NCBI RefSeq assembly: GCF_000332175.1
Contig: NZ_KB235914.1
Location: forward strand, 4,433,793 to 4,497,792
Source of the DNA: Pseudanabaena sp. PCC 6802
GTDB lineage: Bacteria > Cyanobacteriota > Cyanobacteriia > Pseudanabaenales > Pseudanabaenaceae
Length of the DNA: 64,000 nt
Direction: 5' to 3'
Shown here: positions 52,015-60,899 of the stretch, one piece after another
Numbering within the stretch: the stretch's first letter is position 1
Layout of the letters: the number at the start of each line of letters is the position of its first letter
Position numbers and translations under genes: made by a program
The notes under the pieces: generated by a model
The model's input: the letters and a program-made list of their open reading frames with translations, nothing else
Databases searched by the model: none
Told to the model about the DNA's origin: nothing

Positions 52015-52260
52015 ATGCATTACAAAATTCCCTTGCTACTGACTCCTCAACCAGAAGGTGGTTTTACAGTAACCTCCCCATTATTACCAGAACTAGTAAC
52101 TGAAGGGGATTCCATTGATGAAGCTGTAAGCAATGCTAGAGATGCATTTGAAGCAATCCTCGAAGCTTATGAAGACCTAGGTAAAAAGCCTCCTCTCAAC
52201 TTGCAATCTATAGATGAACATTCTCCTGCTTTGATAGAAACTGTTGTCTTTGCAAAATGA
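52015..52260 (+). CDS. hicB: HicB-family antitoxin
   Basis: 81 residues from the ATG at 52015 (MHYKIPLLLTPQPEGGFTVT); a TTG further upstream is less likely. The pattern of a strand, GGFTV, P-LLPELVTEGDSIDEAV and a NARDAFEAILEAY helix is the degenerate RNase-H-like fold of HicB. HicB neutralises the HicA toxin and usually represses the operon. Its TGA overlaps the HicA start (ATGA). Confidence 0.9.
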   Translation: MHYKIPLLLTPQPEGGFTVTSPLLPELVTEGDSIDEAVSNARDAFEAILEAYEDLGKKPPLNLQSIDEHSPALIETVVFAK

Positions 52261-52469
52261 AATGCCGGGAAGTTGCTCAGACGTGGGTAAAGTTAGTTTG
52301 TACTGAACTCCCAAGGCGTGGTGGGGGATCTCACAGAAAATGGTTTAATCCAATTACCCAAAAGTTAACGGTAATACCTGATTGGGCTAGCTGCGATTTA
52401 AAGTTGGGAACTTTGAGGGCAGCAATAAAACAACTAGGAATAGATTGGGCTGATTTTGAAAATGCGTAG
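52257..52469 (+). CDS. hicA: HicA-family toxin
   Basis: 70 residues with the double-stranded-RNA-binding-like HicA fold. RRGGGSHRKWFNP holds the catalytic His (near 27), and TLRAAIKQLGIDWADFENA is the usual C-terminal helix pair. HicA cleaves mRNA and tmRNA in known systems. The order is antitoxin first. It overlaps hicB by 4 bp. Confidence 0.9.
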   Translation: MKCREVAQTWVKLVCTELPRRGGGSHRKWFNPITQKLTVIPDWASCDLKLGTLRAAIKQLGIDWADFENA

Positions 52470-52477
52470 TCCCTTAT

Positions 52478-53938
52478 TTATTCTCCCATATTCTCCTTAA
52501 GCGATGCTTCTTGAGCTAAGATCGCAGCAGCGCAGAGTTGGCCGGAGAGCGTCGCTCCTTCCATGCTGTCGATGTAGTCTTGCATGGTATAGCTGCCAGA
52601 TAAGAAGAAGTTAGAGATGGGAGTTTTTTGGGGTGGGCGATAGGGATCCATGCCAGGTGCCTCGCGATAGAGCGATTGGGCGAGTTTTACTACGCCATAC
52701 CAGGTCATATTCAACTCGCGGGCTGATGGGAACAAAGCCTGGACTTGCTTGAGAACGTGTTGAGCGATCGCTTCGTTGCTTTCCTTGATGAATGGATCGC
52801 CGGGAGTGAGTACGAGTTGCAGCAAAGAACCCTGTCCTTTGCGGTAGTAGTTTGAGGGGCTGGTGAGAGCTAGATCTGCGAAGCAGGAAAAGTCAGCATC
52901 AGATGTATAGAGTAGATTATCCATGCCAGTGGCGCGAGCTAGCTGATGCCTTTGCGCGGGATCGTTGAGTTCGGTCACCCAACCGTCAAACCGCAATTGC
53001 ACTGTGGCAACTGGCACCGTTTCGAGCTTATAGATATTGTCGAATTCCTTCCATTTGCGCCACGCTGCTGGTAAAAGGCGCTGTACGCCCGGAACATCGC
53101 AAGCACAAACATAGGCATCAGCGATAATTTGCTCCTCTTCCTCTCCATTTGCCACCACCAAACCAGTTACTTGGGTGGCAGCGCCATCCTGGGTAAACTG
53201 AATTTCGCGAACGCGGCGACGGGTGTAAATCCTGGCACCTCTGGCTTCGAGGTAGTTGATAATCGGCTTATGCAGGTATTCGTGAGGAGAGCCTTCCAAC
53301 ATTCGCAATACCGATGCCTCGGTGCGAGCGGCAAACATTTGGAAGATGGTCAACATGCAACGGGCGGAAATATTCTCGCAATCGATAAATCCCAAGGCGT
53401 AGGCAATGGGATTCCACATGCGTTTGATACTGCCATTACTGCCGCCGTGACTGCGAAACCAATCGGCAAAGCTGATGCGATCTAGACTGCGGATAGTTTT
53501 CATCGCGCCTTCAAAATCGATCAAACCGCGCACGATGGGGCTGGTGCCGAGCGCGATCGCATTCTGAATCTTATCTTGCAGCGACAGTTGGGATGTGGTG
53601 AAGAAGGCTTTGAGACCGTTAAACGGCGCACCTGTAAAGAAGCGAAAATCCAGGGCACCGATGCGCCCACCTTCATTGACAAAGGTGTGAACGTGTTCCT
53701 TGCGCAGCAGACTTTTGAATGCGCCCACTTTCTGCATGAGGGCAAAGAGCTGGTAGTAGTTGCCAAAAAATACGTGCAGCCCCATTTCTACGTGGTTGCC
53801 ATCGGGATCGACCCAGCTACCGACTTTGCCACCCACAAACGGACGGGACTCAAAGATTTCTACCTGATAGCCGCGATCGCACAGTTCGACTGCTGTGGAC
53901 ATACCTGCTAACCCTGCACCAACGATCGCTACTCGCAT
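52478..53938 (-). CDS. zds: zeta-carotene desaturase
   Basis: 486 residues of the plant/cyanobacterial CrtQ/Zds type. [20 protein letters not shown] is the FAD-binding Rossmann start; [33 protein letters not shown] and the C-terminal [20 protein letters not shown] are typical. It introduces double bonds at C7 and C7' of 9,9'-di-cis-zeta-carotene to form lycopene isomers, passing electrons to plastoquinone at the thylakoid. It stands alone. Confidence 0.95.
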   Translation of the reverse strand: MRVAIVGAGLAGMSTAVELCDRGYQVEIFESRPFVGGKVGSWVDPDGNHVEMGLHVFFGNYYQLFALMQKVGAFKSLLRKEHVHTFVNEGGRIGALDFRFFTGAPFNGLKAFFTTSQLSLQDKIQNAIALGTSPIVRGLIDFEGAMKTIRSLDRISFADWFRSHGGSNGSIKRMWNPIAYALGFIDCENISARCMLTIFQMFAARTEASVLRMLEGSPHEYLHKPIINYLEARGARIYTRRRVREIQFTQDGAATQVTGLVVANGEEEEQIIADAYVCACDVPGVQRLLPAAWRKWKEFDNIYKLETVPVATVQLRFDGWVTELNDPAQRHQLARATGMDNLLYTSDADFSCFADLALTSPSNYYRKGQGSLLQLVLTPGDPFIKESNEAIAQHVLKQVQALFPSARELNMTWYGVVKLAQSLYREAPGMDPYRPPQKTPISNFFLSGSYTMQDYIDSMEGATLSGQLCAAAILAQEASLKENMGE

Positions 53939-54013
53939 CTTTTACTACTGTTTCAATATCTTCACCATTGTATTGCTTAGTATACGATCGAGGAGTATTT
54001 GTGTTGAAGATTC

Positions 54014-54838
54014 ATGCCGCAACTCCCACTGCGAAAACTGCTCATTGGCGAATTTAGCTGGAAACGGCTAGCGCTCTCATTCCTGTTTATTTACGCTAGT
54101 TTTGCGATTTATATTTTTTTCAAGGCAGACTCGATGATTTTTTTGCCGCAACCGTCTAGCTATCAAGATACCAAAGACATCCTGAAACTAGCGGTCAACG
54201 ATCGCGAGCGCATTTCCGCTATACATTTACCCAACCCTCAGGCGAAATATACCGTACTCTTTATTCATGGCAACGCCGAAGACCTCGGCGATCTTCGTTC
54301 CGAGCTCGAACTCTTGCATAGCTGGGGATTTAGCGTTTTTGCCTATGACTATCGCGGCTATGGCACCAGTGATGGTACGCCAAGCGAGCAAAATGCCTAC
54401 CAGGATGCCGATACAGCTTACAAGTACCTCACCCAAAATCTGGGAGTACCCGCGCAGCAGGTGTTGATTTACGGGCGCTCTGTAGGTAGCGGCTCGGCTA
54501 TCGAACTAGCCACTCGCTATCCTGTGGCAGGTTTAATTTTAGAAGGCGCGTTTACCTCTGCTTTTCGAGTAGTAGTGCCCTTTCCGCTGCTGCCCTTTGA
54601 TAAATTCACCAATCTTGACAAAATATCCAGGGTGCAAAGCCCCGTGCTGGTGATGCACGGTCAAATTGACGAAGTTATCCCCATCCACCACGGGCAAAAA
54701 TTATACGCAGCGGCACCGGAGCCAAAACTTGCACTTTGGGTAGAAGGCGCAGGACACAACGATTTTACCTGGGTGGCAGGCGATCGCCGCCGCACGGCCT
54801 TAGCTGAGTTCCTGAAAATCATCGAGAAAAAACAATAG
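54014..54838 (+). CDS. membrane-anchored alpha/beta hydrolase (ABHD13/Bem46-like)
   Basis: 274 residues. One N-terminal membrane helix (~19-37, LALSFLFIYASFAIYIFF), then an alpha/beta hydrolase: LFIHGNAEDLG (oxyanion), YDYRGYGTSDG, YGRSVGSGSAIELA (nucleophile Ser near 155), MHGQIDEVIP (Asp near 220) and GAGHNDF (His near 249). The triad is complete. Substrates of the family are poorly known (lipases, thioesterases and peptidases have been suggested). No operon partner. Confidence 0.88.
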   Translation: MPQLPLRKLLIGEFSWKRLALSFLFIYASFAIYIFFKADSMIFLPQPSSYQDTKDILKLAVNDRERISAIHLPNPQAKYTVLFIHGNAEDLGDLRSELELLHSWGFSVFAYDYRGYGTSDGTPSEQNAYQDADTAYKYLTQNLGVPAQQVLIYGRSVGSGSAIELATRYPVAGLILEGAFTSAFRVVVPFPLLPFDKFTNLDKISRVQSPVLVMHGQIDEVIPIHHGQKLYAAAPEPKLALWVEGAGHNDFTWVAGDRRRTALAEFLKIIEKKQ

Positions 54839-54940
54839 TCGCAAGGTAGACAATGCCCACCCTCCGATGTTTCTGCTGAAAATGTTAATTTCCTATATAG
54901 GCAATGCAAAGGCGTTTAATAGTAATGTTATCTTGTGGAA

Positions 54941-56017
54941 ATGCACGATCTAGAGCAATGCTATCGAATACTGGGGCTTGAGTCTGGTGCTTCGCTGGAA
55001 GAGGTGAACCAGGCATATAAGGATCTGGCGTTTATTTGGCACCCAGATCGCATTCCTAACGATAATCCCCGCTTGCAGGAAAAGGCGCAGGCAAAGCTCA
55101 AAGAAATTAATCAGGCACGGGATCGGTTGCGATCGCACCAGTCGCACCAGTCGCACCAGTCGCACCAATCGCACCAATCTAACGGTCACGCCCAGCAACC
55201 GCACGATCGATCGCACGCCCAGTCAAACACCCAGTCAAACGCCCAATCAAACGCCCAATCCGCCAGATCGCACGCCCAATCGCAGCATTATTATTCGCAG
55301 CCGCGCCAAAGTTACCAAACTTACCAACAGCATTATTGGCAGCGCGATCGCCAAGATCGCCAGCATCACGATCGCCAAGATCGCCAGCATCACGATCGCC
55401 AGCATCACGATCGGTCTCAGGAGCGATCGCAGTCCAAGACAACTTCGGCCTACCAGCAGAGCTATCAGCAAGCTAAAGCTGCCTACCAAAAAGCTCAGGA
55501 AGCACGGCAGCAGCAGGCACGACAAACCTATGAAGCGGAACAGGCAGAGCGCAAAGCTAGGCAGCAGGCTCAGCAAGAAACTCAGCGGCAAGCTCAGCCA
55601 CAACAGCCAAAGCACGATCGCGATCGCGAAAACAATTACAATCAACGTCCCGATCTCAGTGGTGCTAACTTTAGCGGTGCTAACCTGAGCGAACGGGATT
55701 TATCAGGGCGTAACCTTAGCCATGCCAACCTCAGTCATGCCGATCTCAAAGATGCCTTTTTGCATCGGATTAATTTAAATAGCGCTAATTTGCATAAGGC
55801 TAATCTTTTCAGGGCAAACCTCCTGCAAGCCGATCTGCGCAATGCTAACCTGCGCGAAGCTAACTTAATTGGAGCCGATCTCAGCGGTGCCGACCTGAGC
55901 GGTGCCGATCTAACTGGTGCCCAGATTAAGGTTGCGGATCGGCTCATGGTTAAGCTGACGGGTGCTAATCTCACCGACACGATCATGCCCGACGGCAGAA
56001 TTCACGATCGCGGCTAA
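54941..56017 (+). CDS. J-domain protein with His/Gln/Ser-rich linker and pentapeptide repeats
   Basis: 358 residues from the ATG at 54941; a GTG two codons earlier is possible. Residues 1-65 are a J-domain (YRILGLESGASLEEVNQAY, then WHPDRIPND with the HPD motif), which would stimulate a DnaK. Residues ~66-245 are low complexity: tandem SHQ units (TCGCACCAG repeats at DNA level) and Gln/Arg-rich blocks. Residues ~250-350 are pentapeptide repeats (LSGANFSGANLSERDL type), a right-handed beta-helix. The fusion could bring DnaK to a particular partner (inference). Confidence 0.88.
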   Translation: MHDLEQCYRILGLESGASLEEVNQAYKDLAFIWHPDRIPNDNPRLQEKAQAKLKEINQARDRLRSHQSHQSHQSHQSHQSNGHAQQPHDRSHAQSNTQSNAQSNAQSARSHAQSQHYYSQPRQSYQTYQQHYWQRDRQDRQHHDRQDRQHHDRQHHDRSQERSQSKTTSAYQQSYQQAKAAYQKAQEARQQQARQTYEAEQAERKARQQAQQETQRQAQPQQPKHDRDRENNYNQRPDLSGANFSGANLSERDLSGRNLSHANLSHADLKDAFLHRINLNSANLHKANLFRANLLQADLRNANLREANLIGADLSGADLSGADLTGAQIKVADRLMVKLTGANLTDTIMPDGRIHDRG

Positions 56018-56258
56018 TTTGTAATTGTTTTGGAACTTCGATCCATCCATTCTGCGATCGCGTACTAATTGCAACACAAATTGCAATATGGAATCGTGAC
56101 AAATGTAATGGTTAGACAATGACACTTAGTAGATGCGAGCGATCTCCTGGTTTTGATAACTTAAATCCATTCAAGCGCTGTTTACCTTTACGGCAATCTG
56201 CTAATTGACTCTAGGAAATTGAGAGTAGGACTGCCAAATTAACAAAGAGAAGAAAATC

Positions 56259-57326
56259 ATGTTGAAAAACTTTTGGTATGCTTGCGAATTTAGTTCGGCT
56301 ATTACGAGCAAACCCAAACAAATTAAGCTATTGAACCAGGAGTTCGTTCTCTATCGCAATTCCCAAGGACAGATTATCGCTTTCAAAGATCGGTGCCCTC
56401 ATCGAGGCGCAGCTCTTTCACAAGGATGGAGCGATCGCGACTGTATCAGATGCCCCTATCACGGTTGGAAATTTCAGGCGGATGGGGCTTGCATTGAGAT
56501 TCCTTCAAACGAGGACGGAGAACTGATTCCTCACAAAGCTCGCCTGGATGCCTATCCGGCGCAAGAGAAATATGGTTTTGTCTGGCTGTTCTGGGGAGAT
56601 TTACCTGAATCGGAATGCCGTCCTCTCCCATCATTTCCAGAAATCAACAAATCGACATATCGACTCGTTCAAACTGAATTGACATCAACTGCTCACTACA
56701 CGCGCCTATTAGAAAACCATATCGATGCGATCCACCCTGCTTTTGTCCACCCTACCGCCTTTGGTAGCGGACTAGCAGACAATCCCAGATTTTCCAAGTT
56801 TGACCTGCAAATGCAAGATTGGGGAGCGACTGCCTCTTTTTATAATAAGAAATATCTACCCAAAGGCTTTTTGTGGACTTATATTTCCAAACTAATCCCA
56901 TCGGAGATTAAGATAACCATCGCCTTTCACCTTCCCAACATCGTATGCGTTGATATTGATGAGGGAAAGTTGGTTGTATATCTTATCCCCGTTCCCCATG
57001 ACGACAATACAGCCACAACCAAATCAATTCTATGTCGGCAGTTTTTAACCTCTGCTTGGGCAGACGGCATTTTCCGGAAGCTGGTTTTAAAAGCCCACCA
57101 GGAAGACGGTCAGATCGTAGAATCCCAACATCCCAAGGTAATGCCCCATGATCTAGAGGAAGAAGTTCATGTTTCCTCCGATGCGCTGTCGATCGCCTAT
57201 CGCGAGCTTCTCAAAAAAGCCATCGATATGGGTTGGGGAATTGAACGCAAGTCTCGCGATGCGTTTAATTTTGCAGTGCGAAGTCCAAACTGGGAAAAGT
57301 CCAAACTGTCCGAAGTTCAAAAATAG
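56259..57326 (+). CDS. Rieske-type non-haem iron oxygenase
   Basis: 355 residues. Rieske cluster ligands are CPHRGAALSQGW (Cys47, His49 approx.) and CPYHGWKFQ (Cys66, His69 approx.); the mononuclear iron site is ENHIDAIHPAFVHP (His-x4-His near 158-163), with an Asp expected in the C-terminal half. The architecture is that of phenylpropionate-dioxygenase-like alpha subunits. It needs a reductase, not encoded here. It sits 1 bp before the GH3 gene, so the two act in one pathway. The substrate is unknown; chlorophyll-catabolic members of the family are larger and membrane-anchored. Confidence 0.9.
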   Translation: MLKNFWYACEFSSAITSKPKQIKLLNQEFVLYRNSQGQIIAFKDRCPHRGAALSQGWSDRDCIRCPYHGWKFQADGACIEIPSNEDGELIPHKARLDAYPAQEKYGFVWLFWGDLPESECRPLPSFPEINKSTYRLVQTELTSTAHYTRLLENHIDAIHPAFVHPTAFGSGLADNPRFSKFDLQMQDWGATASFYNKKYLPKGFLWTYISKLIPSEIKITIAFHLPNIVCVDIDEGKLVVYLIPVPHDDNTATTKSILCRQFLTSAWADGIFRKLVLKAHQEDGQIVESQHPKVMPHDLEEEVHVSSDALSIAYRELLKKAIDMGWGIERKSRDAFNFAVRSPNWEKSKLSEVQK

Positions 57327-57327
57327 T

Positions 57328-59118
57328 ATGAGAATTGTCCTCATGTTAAGATTTTTTAAGGATAGATCGGAGCAATCTTTCTTTTCTCCATTATTTCGTC
57401 AAGTCGCAATCTTCATTGGCCGCATTCTTTTGCATTTATTGCGGCTACAGATGCTGCGGGCAACCCAGGCTAACTCGATCGCATTAAGACGGATAATCGC
57501 CAGAAATCAACACTCTGAGTTTGGTCAACAGCACCGATTTAGTTCTCTACTGAAAGATTCTCAAATCGCTAACAAGTATAAATCGCTAGTCCCGCTAAGT
57601 TCCTATCAGGATTACGAAGCAGCGATCGCTCGCATGAAACAGGGCGAACCAAACATCCTGGTCTCAGAGCCTCTTGTCAGTTTTGCCGCTACGGCTGGTA
57701 CGATGGGTTTGGCGAAGATCGTACCCAGAACCCGTTCCCATCTGAGAGTGCCGATGAAGATATCAGGACTATTGAACCCTGCCATAGGCACCAATTACTT
57801 TCTCAAAGGCAAGCCGCGAGGCAAAGGGATATGCTTGCTGACTGGTGCGGGAGCGATCGAAACGACTCAATCAGGAGCAACAGTTGAAGAGCACTCATCG
57901 ATGGGCATGCGTCGTGTTGCAAAGATGATTCCGCATCTGTGGTGTTCGCCTGCTGAGGTCTTTGCCATTGATGATGACCGCACTGCCAGGTATTTGCACG
58001 CCTTGTATGGCCTGCGAGACGATCGGGTTCAGTATATCGCTGCTACATACGCTCCATACGTGTTGCAGTGGCTGATTGACATGGAGAGTCGCTGGTCGGA
58101 ACTGGTTGACGACATCGAAAGCGGAACGCTCAGCGAGAATTTGACATTACCGCCAGCCGCGAGACAGTCGCTCGCAGCTAATTTGACTCCCGACCCCGCA
58201 CGCGCTGCCGTACTGCGTGCAGCAACAGCAAGTGGTTTCAGAGGTATCGCGCCGCGCATTTGGCCTCAGATGGCTTATGTTGAAACAGTGACTACAGGGA
58301 GTTTTAGTATCTACGTCCCCGCCTTGCAGTTCTACCTTGGCAATATCCCTCTTTTCAGTAGTTTCTATGGTTCCTCCGAGGCGGCTATAGGCATAGGGCT
58401 ATGGCCAGATCGCCCTGGAGACTACGCTCTGCCATTAGGTAGCGCCTATTACGAGTTCATTCCACTATCAGATGTGGATAAGGAGCACCCCAGGACAGTA
58501 GATCTCGATTCCCTGAAAATTGGCGAGTCATACGAAGTTGTCGTGACAAACTTGTCTGGATTCTATCGCTATCGCATAGGTGACATTGTCAAGATCGCGG
58601 GGCGCTATTTTGAAGCTCCCATACTGAATTTCAGCCATCGACGCGGAACGACACTGGATCTGGCTGGCGAGAAAACCAACGAAGCCCATGTCAAGACAAC
58701 TATCGATCGCCTAACAGATGAGTGGATGCAGGAAATGGATAGTTGCTGGCGCGACTACACGGCAGCCATCGATTCTACTACTACTACGCCATCTCGCTAT
58801 GTCTTTTATATCGAGCTTTTGGGCGATATCGTACCATCTGTAGCGATCGCCACCATCGATCGAGGAGCGCAGTTGCTCGATAAAGCTCTTGGGGATGTCA
58901 ATCGCGCCTATCGACTGCAACGCCGCCAGGGGTCGATCGGGATGCCGCAGGTCAAGCTGTTAGCAAGCGGCAGCTTTAGCCTGCTGAGCGAAAAGAGAAA
59001 TCTCAATCAGCTCAAGATCCCGAGATATTTAACCAATAAGCAGCAAATAGACCTGCTAGAGTCGCGGGTTATTGCGGCATCAGATCGGGAAGAAAGTCAT
59101 AATTTAGCACTTGCTTAA
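57328..59118 (+). CDS. GH3 family acyl-acid-amido synthetase-like protein
   Basis: 596 residues from the ATG at 57328, chosen because the frame upstream overlaps the Rieske gene; an ATG at 57343 is an alternative. GH3 signature: SFAATAGTMGLAKIVPRT (phosphate-binding loop, here Ala-Ala-Thr-Ala-Gly rather than Ser-Ser-Gly-Thr), FYGSSEAAIGIGL and YRYRIGDIVKI. Plant GH3 enzymes adenylate a carboxylic acid and join it to an amino acid; bacterial roles are little known. Directly after a Rieske oxygenase, it would activate or conjugate the oxidised product (inference). Confidence 0.9.
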   Translation: MRIVLMLRFFKDRSEQSFFSPLFRQVAIFIGRILLHLLRLQMLRATQANSIALRRIIARNQHSEFGQQHRFSSLLKDSQIANKYKSLVPLSSYQDYEAAIARMKQGEPNILVSEPLVSFAATAGTMGLAKIVPRTRSHLRVPMKISGLLNPAIGTNYFLKGKPRGKGICLLTGAGAIETTQSGATVEEHSSMGMRRVAKMIPHLWCSPAEVFAIDDDRTARYLHALYGLRDDRVQYIAATYAPYVLQWLIDMESRWSELVDDIESGTLSENLTLPPAARQSLAANLTPDPARAAVLRAATASGFRGIAPRIWPQMAYVETVTTGSFSIYVPALQFYLGNIPLFSSFYGSSEAAIGIGLWPDRPGDYALPLGSAYYEFIPLSDVDKEHPRTVDLDSLKIGESYEVVVTNLSGFYRYRIGDIVKIAGRYFEAPILNFSHRRGTTLDLAGEKTNEAHVKTTIDRLTDEWMQEMDSCWRDYTAAIDSTTTTPSRYVFYIELLGDIVPSVAIATIDRGAQLLDKALGDVNRAYRLQRRQGSIGMPQVKLLASGSFSLLSEKRNLNQLKIPRYLTNKQQIDLLESRVIAASDREESHNLALA

Positions 59119-59167
59119 ACTTTAGAAACACTTGTTGGGAACACTTAGTTTTAAGGATATCTTTCTC

Positions 59168-59755
59168 ATGGAATTAGAACAATTATCTACTCTGGAAAAT
59201 CCATATCGCGATCGCGATATAGTATCTGCTGTAGAGCTTGCGATCGCCCTGAACGCTACTGACTCGGTTGAATGGCTTCATGTCGGTCAAACCATGACTC
59301 CTGCTCCTAACCCATTCTCAATAACTTCATCAGGAGGAATTGGCGCTACCGTTCGCATTCCCTCTGGAACTTTTTTGAGAATCGATCAAACTCCTTCTTT
59401 CCCAGGAGCTTTTGATGTGGGTGATGCTCTACTTTTTACTGGTCTTGCTAATCCAGGCCCCCTGACCATTACGTTTGATGTGCCAGTATTTGGTGCGGGC
59501 ACGCACATCCAATCAGATCCCGCGAATACTCCCAACTATATTGTCACTGTTGAAGCTTTCGATCGCGGCGATCGCAGCTTGGGTAAATTTGAATTTTCAG
59601 GTGTTAGCTCCAAGGTTGCTGGTAGTGGCGTACTTTTCGTTGGTCTGCTCGATCGCAGCGGTAGTATCAAAAAACTGGTGCTTAACGCACTAGAACAGGG
59701 AGCTAGCGTTCCTTTTGCCATAAATGCAATCGCGCTCAGAACTAGCATTACATAA
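59168..59755 (+). CDS. beta-sandwich protein of unknown function following GH3
   Basis: 195 residues from the ATG at 59168 (AAGGA 9 bp upstream); a TTG at 59132 would add 12 residues. It is rich in Gly, Ser, Thr and Pro, with alternating strand patterns (FLRIDQTPSFPGAFDVGDAL, LTITFDVPVFGAGTHI, GKFEFSGVSSKVAGSG). It looks like the beta domain of PEP-CTERM-type exported proteins but has neither a signal peptide nor a sorting tail. It is 49 bp after GH3, so it may be the third gene of that operon. Confidence 0.65.
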   Translation: MELEQLSTLENPYRDRDIVSAVELAIALNATDSVEWLHVGQTMTPAPNPFSITSSGGIGATVRIPSGTFLRIDQTPSFPGAFDVGDALLFTGLANPGPLTITFDVPVFGAGTHIQSDPANTPNYIVTVEAFDRGDRSLGKFEFSGVSSKVAGSGVLFVGLLDRSGSIKKLVLNALEQGASVPFAINAIALRTSIT

Positions 59756-59783
59756 TCTCACAGACGAGCGCGAACCCAAACTG

Positions 59784-59896
59784 TATAACATTTTTCAATT
59801 GAGAACAGGTTTTATTGACGGGGTGAAGGAGTAGAACCCCTTCTTGGGGGCGTTGCCCCCAACCCCCCTTCTCGTTTTCATCTGAAAACCGCTATA
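59784..59896. repeat. 113-bp palindromic element, copy 5
   Basis: Starts TATAACATTTTTCAATTGAG and ends CATCTGAAAACCGCTATA. The interior has GGGGTGAAGGAG and a GGGGGCGTTGCCCCC hairpin. Confidence 0.9.
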
Positions 59897-59936
59897 ACAT
59901 CTTCATGAATTTCCTAACCAAGCGAAACAGTTCCCT

Positions 59937-60602
59937 ATGTCACTGCAATCGTTGCCCCCTCTCTTGGAATTTGCTGCAAAACCTTCCTTGAAACTGGTTG
60001 CGGAGTCTGCTTCGATTAAATTCGATACCTTTGATGTCAATCCGTATGAATATTTGAGCAGGCAACAGCTCGATTCTCTAGCTTCAAGCGATCGCGTAGA
60101 GTACTGCTCGCTGCTAATTCCGGGAGCAAATGGGCTGGGGAACTTATTTGAGAATATTTGCGATCGCGCTAGTAGGGCGCACCAAATTCTCTCACTGTCA
60201 GGGAACCCATTTACAGCGCTGAGCATGGCTAAGTCAGTCGTGCGGAGGCTATCGCCCCAAAAAGCCATTCATATCATCGCTCACTCTAATGGCAATCTCA
60301 ACGTCGTTCCTTTTTTGGTAACCTCTCTACAGACTTTAGTTAGGAGGATGGCCTGGGATCTCGTCCCAATTAAAGTATGCAGGTTAGATCCAATTGGAAT
60401 TCCCAAATCTACAGTTGTCGGTGCCGCGCAAGTAATTGATATTGGAAGTAATAAACCGGATTCAAACGATCTGCGCGATCGAGCTGCTTTGAGCTTTCTG
60501 CGCCCCGATTTTCGAGTGCGACAGGGGATCGGGCACTACGATCTACTCAACGATACCGAAATTCTCGACCGCCTGATAGAAACGCCATACAATTTCTTCT
60601 GA
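59937..60602 (+). CDS. possible alpha/beta hydrolase-like protein
   Basis: 221 residues, not assigned to a named family. HIIAHSNGNLNV (near 113-124) looks like a nucleophile elbow (x-H-S-x-G), with RLDPIGIP (Asp near 162) and QGIGHYDLLN (His near 203) in the order of a Ser-Asp-His triad. An N-terminal LIPGANGLGNLFENI could be the oxyanion part. There is no signal peptide. It is flanked by repeat elements on both sides. Confidence 0.6.
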   Translation: MSLQSLPPLLEFAAKPSLKLVAESASIKFDTFDVNPYEYLSRQQLDSLASSDRVEYCSLLIPGANGLGNLFENICDRASRAHQILSLSGNPFTALSMAKSVVRRLSPQKAIHIIAHSNGNLNVVPFLVTSLQTLVRRMAWDLVPIKVCRLDPIGIPKSTVVGAAQVIDIGSNKPDSNDLRDRAALSFLRPDFRVRQGIGHYDLLNDTEILDRLIETPYNFF

Positions 60603-60714
60603 TACCAATTTAAATTGTTGTGGTTACAGATGGGGGGTGGGGGCGTTGCCCCCACGAAGGGGTTCCACCCCTTCACCCCGCTCGATCTGTCGTGTTTACT
60701 GTTCAAATTGGTAT
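60602..60714. repeat. ATACCAATT-ended palindromic element, copy 2
   Basis: 113 bp from ATACCAATTTAAATTG to CAAATTGGTAT. The interior GGGGGCGTTGCCCCC and GGGGTTCCACCCCTTCACCC resembles that of the TATAGCG family, so the two families share a core with different ends. It overlaps the last base of the preceding gene. Confidence 0.8.
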
Positions 60715-60746
60715 GACATTGCCTTTGTTGGCGATTGCTCTCAAAC

Positions 60747-60859
60747 TATAGCGGTTTTCAGATGAAAACGAGAAGGGGGTTTGGGGGCAACGCCCCCAAG
60801 AAGGGGTGGAACCCCTTCACCCCATAAACTAACGCCTTTCTCAATTGCAAAACGCTATA
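60747..60859. repeat. 113-bp palindromic element, copy 6 (reverse)
   Basis: Starts TATAGCGGTTTTCAGATGAA and ends CAATTGCAAAACGCTATA, the reverse orientation relative to copies 1, 2, 4 and 5. It lies 33 bp from the ATACCAATT element. Confidence 0.9.
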
Positions 60860-60899
60860 TAGCTATATAATCTGTCTGAAGTTTCCCCCCTTTGCTGGC

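Noticed and set aside
57169-57327. Longer N-terminus for the GH3 protein
   Set aside because: It lies entirely within the Rieske gene in another frame; ATG at 57328, one base after that stop, is the natural start.
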